DNA of 64,000 nt from Reyranella sp. (lineage in GTDB: Bacteria; Pseudomonadota; Alphaproteobacteria; Reyranellales; Reyranellaceae). A program made the translations under genes and the position numbers. The notes under the pieces were generated by a model that saw only the letters and a list, made by a program, of their open reading frames with translations, had not been told where the DNA came from and searched no databases. The stretch covers positions 1-64,000 of the forward strand of contig NZ_SCVH01000145.1 in NCBI RefSeq assembly GCF_004296935.1, written 5' to 3'. Every line of letters begins with the position of its first letter. The stretch's first letter is position 1. Below, one piece after another: positions 61,117 to 64,000 of the stretch.

Positions 61117-61312
61117 CCTCCGGAAAGCGGCCGACGCGGACGCCGGTTACTTCGAAGATCAGTTCGACACCGCAGCCGCTGGAGGCCGCCGGTGTGTTCT
61201 CGCGGAAACCTAGGAGCTTGTCTGAGTAGTGGCTGGCAAAGAGGAATCGGTTGCGATCTTTTGCGTGGCTATGAGCAAGGAATTTCGCACCCGGAAGATT
61301 GACGACGTACAA
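61073..61312 (-). pseudogene. Possible gene fragment opposite the ATPase 3' end
   Basis: A 79-codon frame starting only with TTG, overlapping the last 44 bases of the ATPase gene. The translation looks protein-like rather than random (LPGAKFLAHSHAKDRNRFLF, ASHYSDKLLGFRENTP, CGVELIFEVTGVRVG). An in-frame TAG lies two codons before the TTG, with protein-like sequence upstream of it. It may be a decayed gene remnant. I recognise no family. Confidence 0.28.
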
Positions 61313-61341
61313 CTGCTACCGCAGCGCGGTGAGAACCACTC

Positions 61342-61788
61342 CTATTTCATTGGTGTCGTTTCGGTTTTGCTTTGAGTCAGACCCTTCACTTGGGTCTTTG
61401 AATTCGATCCGGTCTCTGAGAACTCAAAGTCCTTCACGACGCCAGCGGCAGTATAAATGACTTGCAGCGTCTGCTGTCTATGAGTGGAGCTACCTTCCCC
61501 AGTGCCAACAAGTGGTCCAACGAACGGGATGTACGCTGAAGCATGAGCCTTGCCGCTTACCGATGCTTGATAGGCAGAATAGAAAGAATGTCTCTCACCT
61601 TTATCGCCAACTACAGTTTGCGCTGGTCTGCCAAAGATTGCCTCGACTTCAGGGCGCGTGGTTACACCCTTCTGAATCTTGCTTACGTCGGACGCTTCAA
61701 TCACAGGCTGAGACTGCTGATACGCAACCGTAGCACAGGCATTGAGACAGCTAACTGCCGCAAACAAGACAACGATTCTGGAAAGCAT
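61342..61788 (-). CDS. SmpA/OmlA-like lipoprotein
   Basis: A 148-residue lipoprotein. The signal peptide MLSRIVVLFAAVSCLNAC ends in a lipobox (LNAC), so the mature chain starts at the cysteine. The segment SDVSKIQKGVTTRPEVEAIF followed by GRP is the helix-turn-helix of the SmpA/OmlA (BamE-like) fold. The rest is beta-rich and ends in a charged, lysine-containing tail. Such small lipoproteins occur next to transfer genes and may seat envelope complexes. Five codons upstream another ATG is open, but the signal peptide favours this one. Confidence 0.7.
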   Translation of the reverse strand: MLSRIVVLFAAVSCLNACATVAYQQSQPVIEASDVSKIQKGVTTRPEVEAIFGRPAQTVVGDKGERHSFYSAYQASVSGKAHASAYIPFVGPLVGTGEGSSTHRQQTLQVIYTAAGVVKDFEFSETGSNSKTQVKGLTQSKTETTPMK

Positions 61789-61811
61789 TTCGATCTTAAG
61801 CATGAGCGCTC

Positions 61812-62174
61812 CTATCGGCTCCTGGCAGTCCAGCCTGATGCGTGGCTCACGGTGAGCGTGCGATCCGGCGCCACCGAGACGGTGAGCCCGCGGCCGAGGC
61901 CGTCGTCCGTGTAGATGGCGCTTCCTTCCCGGAAGGCCGTGAAGGCAAGCAGTGTGCAGGTGCCACCTGCGATGTACTCGGCGGTGCCGCCAGGAAGCAG
62001 CCGCAGGAGGATCGTTGTTGCGCCCAGGCCTTGATCAAGCTGGGTCTCGATGACGGTATTGGGGCCGCCGCTCTCGTTGCAGGCTGCGCTGGCGGCGGAC
62101 GGCAAAGCCACCGCCACACACGCAGCAAGCGCCGCCACAGCAAGAAGAAAGCGCCGCCGCCGCCCCTCAATCAC
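61812..62174 (-). CDS. Small exported protein of unknown function
   Basis: A 120-residue protein with GTG start overlapping the upstream stop (GTGA). The signal peptide covers about residues 1-31 (RRRRFLLAVAALAACVAVAL, cut near SAASAA). The mature part is short and beta-rich (AEYIAGGTCTLLAFTAFREG, LTVSVAPDRTLTVSH). No family is recognised. It is co-translated with the 191-residue exported protein before it, so the pair probably works together in the periplasm. Confidence 0.55.
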   Translation of the reverse strand: MIEGRRRRFLLAVAALAACVAVALPSAASAACNESGGPNTVIETQLDQGLGATTILLRLLPGGTAEYIAGGTCTLLAFTAFREGSAIYTDDGLGRGLTVSVAPDRTLTVSHASGWTARSR

Positions 62175-62746
62175 GGCGTCACCCGCACCACGTCGAAGGT
62201 GAGGTTCATGCTCTGATTGTCCGTAAAGGTTACCTTCACGGATACGCCGAGCGCCGGTGCGTACCATTCGCGGTAGGTGCTCTTGTAGCGGTGGGAGAGT
62301 GCTTCCTCGTTGCGGGTGATGCGGAAGACGTCGACTTGGCCGATCTTTGTGTCGAGCTTCTCATACGCCTCGACGACGACCGTCTCGTGCCAGGAACCCG
62401 CGCCGAAACCAGGATTGGAGCCTACGCCGTCGAAGCGGCCCGTGAGCTTCTTGCCGACGGACAGTGGCCATAGGGTCCAAGCCTTGACCTGTTCTACGAA
62501 AGCCTGGCTCTGATTGGCGCGTGCCGTAAACGTCGGCGCGTACCAGTTCTGAAGATACTCCTCGCCCCTCTGGTCCTTGATTTGTCGCCGGCAGAAGTTG
62601 CCCTCTTGCCCTACCCACGTGGTGCGCGCGCCATTGGCCCACTCCACGACCGTGCCTGGCTTCGGGCACTTGAATTCTGCCGTTTGTGCCATTGCGGGGC
62701 CGCAAAAAAGGGCGCCCAGGATGAGCGCCGCTGATACTGCACGCAT
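62171..62746 (-). CDS. Exported protein of unknown function
   Basis: A 191-residue protein with a clear signal peptide (MRAVSAALILGALFCGPAMA, cut before QTAEFKCP). The mature chain has two cysteines (FKCP, NFCRRQ) that could form a disulphide and a beta-rich C-terminus (FRITRNEEALSHRYKSTYRE, VKVTFTDNQSMNLTFDVVRV). GGGGAGA precedes the ATG. No family is recognised. It heads a possible run of three envelope genes toward 61342. Confidence 0.6.
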   Translation of the reverse strand: MRAVSAALILGALFCGPAMAQTAEFKCPKPGTVVEWANGARTTWVGQEGNFCRRQIKDQRGEEYLQNWYAPTFTARANQSQAFVEQVKAWTLWPLSVGKKLTGRFDGVGSNPGFGAGSWHETVVVEAYEKLDTKIGQVDVFRITRNEEALSHRYKSTYREWYAPALGVSVKVTFTDNQSMNLTFDVVRVTP

Positions 62747-62855
62747 TATTGTCTCCCCAAGAAATGAGCCCACTGATCAAACGCGTACGCGAAAGCGGTG
62801 ATTTGGCCTGGCTGCGCGGTGCTGCCCGCGCGCACAGGCGGTTGGTCAACTCTCG

Positions 62856-62879
62856 ATATAGGGAATATATGCCCTGTAT
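62856..62879. promoter_or_regulatory. Imperfect palindrome upstream of the Xre gene
   Basis: ATATAGGG (62856-62863) and CCCTGTAT (62872-62879) are inverted copies at seven of eight positions with an AT-rich centre. They lie 30 bases before the Xre start, a likely self-regulatory operator that overlaps a weak -10-like stretch. Confidence 0.4.
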
Positions 62880-62909
62880 TAAGCATAGGCAAGCTGTTGG
62901 CCTCAGCCT

Positions 62910-63191
62910 ATGGAGGCAAGAAAGCTTGTTGGGTGGAATGTGCGGCGCTTGCGCGTTGCCGAGCCGTACACGATTGAGGAGCTGGCGGAGAAGGCCGGCG
63001 TCGACGGCTCGTTTCTGGCGCGCCTTGAGCGAGGACAGGTAAACGTCGGCGTCGTGATCCTGGACCGCCTGAGGCGAGCACTTGGCGTGAGGCTCACCGA
63101 GTTGTTCGTCGAGCCAGCGCCCGGCGAGAAGCCGCCGCGGCCCCTGCCGCCAGGGCGGCGGCCAAGACAGTCGAAGTCTGCTCGACGGTAG
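62910..63191 (+). CDS. Xre-family transcriptional regulator
   Basis: A 93-residue regulator. The HTH covers about residues 8-62: VRRLRVAEPYTIEELAEKAG, then the recognition helix VDGSFLARLERGQVNVGV and ILDRLRRALGVRLTELF, a standard Xre/Cro domain close to the SinR type. The C-terminal 25 residues are a proline- and arginine-rich tail. No ligand domain is present. It is divergent from the exported-protein gene and may control it through the palindrome at 62856. Confidence 0.85.
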   Translation: MEARKLVGWNVRRLRVAEPYTIEELAEKAGVDGSFLARLERGQVNVGVVILDRLRRALGVRLTELFVEPAPGEKPPRPLPPGRRPRQSKSARR

Positions 63192-64000
63192 TGTTCTCTC
63201 GGCAATTGGCAGGGCAATCATCGCGCGCGAAGATCGCGATACTCTTGCATCGGCGCAAACGTTCAATTCCGAACGCTGCAGACGTCAAGCGATGTGCCGT
63301 GCTCCAGCGACCGCTGATGCATTAGGCACCGCATCCCTCACTGGCATGATTTGTATGATGACCTGGAAGCACGCGGGGCCTGTTCAGAATTAAGCGGTTT
63401 GTCCACCGTGGCATGGTGCCGATGCTCAGCTATTCACCAATGTTGCATTCGCGCTCGCGCGAACTGCGCCACGAGTGCCATGCCTTCACGTTCAAACGAT
63501 GACAGCGGACCATCCGATATGCGGAGCTGATCGGGACGGGCACCCAAGGCTGCGAAACGACGCGAGCAGGCACAGCCAACCATGTCCTTGAATGCGTGCG
63601 CATTCTGCGCGTCATTCGCTCACTCCTGAGGCGAGATATAGAGCGGAAGGGCTTGAGCTTGTGGCGCGCCGCGGTCGAGGGGCACATCTCGATCGGGACG
63701 CCAAGATCGCTCGTCAATGGCAGACGCATCGAAGACCCAAAGAAGCAGCCGAAGCGCGGTGTCCATCGTGGGACGATCCTCCACTTGCGTGGCGTGGTCT
63801 GGGTCGGTGGCCTTACTGCCGGAACACTTGAGCGCCTCCTCCAATTCGATAGCCAAGGCCGCATGCCTTGCAGCAAGGTTCCCTGACGCGATCGCCAAGG
63901 GGTCGTGCTGGGTTATCAACTATTTGCCGCCGCGTGGCGTGGTGCAGAGCCCCTTGCTTGGATGCGAAGAGTCGTTGATCAGCCGCTACATGAGGCGATT
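63192..64000. other. Right edge of the window, mostly without a confident gene
   Basis: Only the interrupted frame at 63434-63919 looks protein-like. The stretch 63192-63430 shows no gene. The comM 3' half and a right attachment site are not found before base 64000. Confidence 0.5.
63434..63919 (-). pseudogene. Possible gene interrupted by an in-frame stop
   Basis: On the minus strand one frame runs from ATG 63919 (MITQHDPLAIASGNLAARHA) for 99 codons to a TGA at 63620-63622. It then continues open for about 60 codons (FKDMVGCACSRRFAALGARP, then LSSFEREGMALVAQFARARM) to a TGA at 63434-63436. Both halves look protein-like with alanine- and arginine-rich helices, so this may be one gene of about 160 codons broken by a nonsense change, or two adjacent small genes. 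No family is recognised. Confidence 0.35.

Larger units (their letters stand above)
38349..64000. mobile_element. Integrated genomic island in comM (right end outside window)
   Basis: Defined by the interrupted comM gene on the left and a serine integrase transcribed toward that end. Content is typical of an integrative element: ArdC, Xre regulators, ParB-like protein, VirD4/TraD-like ATPases, second recombinase, many orphan genes and a defence-like operon. Base composition is visibly less GC-rich than the chromosome, especially at 43.8-47.2 kb. No relaxase, coupling-channel genes or comM 3' half are seen before base 64000, so the element is longer than 25.6 kb. It may contain a nested element carried by the second recombinase. 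Confidence 0.8.

Noticed and set aside
63380..63420. TGTTCAGAATTAAG resembling the end of an IS256-type insertion sequence
   Set aside because: No transposase frame, no partner inverted repeat and no target duplication can be seen.
63918..63945. CTATTTGCCGC shared between the left junction (38371-38382) and 63.93 kb as a right attachment site
   Set aside because: Eleven matching bases can occur by chance in 25 kb, the flanking bases differ, and no comM 3' half follows.
1..64000. CRISPR arrays, rRNA and tRNA genes
   Set aside because: No regularly spaced repeats of 25-40 bases and no cloverleaf or rRNA-like sequence were noticed on reading; a dedicated scan was not possible.

Overview
The window is GC-rich DNA from an alphaproteobacterium. 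The lineage signals are an ArgC type-2 enzyme, a hemD gene fused to a mitofilin-like HemX domain next to hemY, a DUF1674/SdhAF4 gene, a Bug/TctC-type periplasmic receptor and a GTTC-N7-GTTC LexA box. The mix of CaiB, Bug, amidohydrolase and LLM-flavin enzymes resembles metabolically versatile soil groups such as Reyranella or Bradyrhizobium relatives, but I cannot fix the genus from this sequence.

Bases 1 to about 38,360 are ordinary chromosome, densely coded and with many 1-4 base gene overlaps. In order they hold: threonine ammonia-lyase (cut by the window edge), an FAD oxidoreductase and SdhAF4; HtpX; a SnoaL-like protein; RmuC; a pyrimidine 5'-nucleotidase with two tandem ketopantoate-reductase paralogues; two amidohydrolases and malic enzyme; MutS; a core-MetE methionine synthase; HemY and HemD-HemX; an alkyltransferase; a secreted hydrolase; an ArgC/acetyltransferase/ArgC cluster with a broken acetyltransferase copy behind it; a CoA transferase; an SGNH hydrolase; an LLM monooxygenase; a complete five-gene peptide ABC transporter; an FAD monooxygenase with a Bug receptor; and comM. 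Several intergenic gaps carry related GC-rich palindromes built on CCTCCCC/GGGGAGG.

At about 38,360 comM is cut in its conserved AMNP(CPCG) motif. From there to the right edge the DNA is an integrated island whose right end lies outside the window. It begins with a large serine integrase pointing outward, whose stop codon lies in host comM DNA. Next come ArdC antirestriction, a RuvC-like protein, Xre regulators, a P-loop ATPase, a second large serine recombinase, and several unknown genes. The right part holds a ParB-like protein, two VirD4/TraD-like ATPases (one with an added nuclease-like C-terminal domain), a lipoprotein, two exported proteins and another Xre regulator. No relaxase or full type IV secretion channel is visible.

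The most interesting segment is 47,218-53,303. A divergent WYL-domain regulator faces a tightly overlapping five-gene operon on the minus strand: MBL-fold protein, E2-E1 fusion, JAB/JAMM deconjugase, four-helix membrane protein, second MBL-fold protein. This is a ubiquitin-like conjugation and deconjugation module with a defence-type regulator and a possible membrane effector. It has no CD-NTase (so it is not standard CBASS) and no recognisable ubiquitin-like protein (so it is not standard Bil). Functions and boundaries come from reading motifs by eye; no database search was run.
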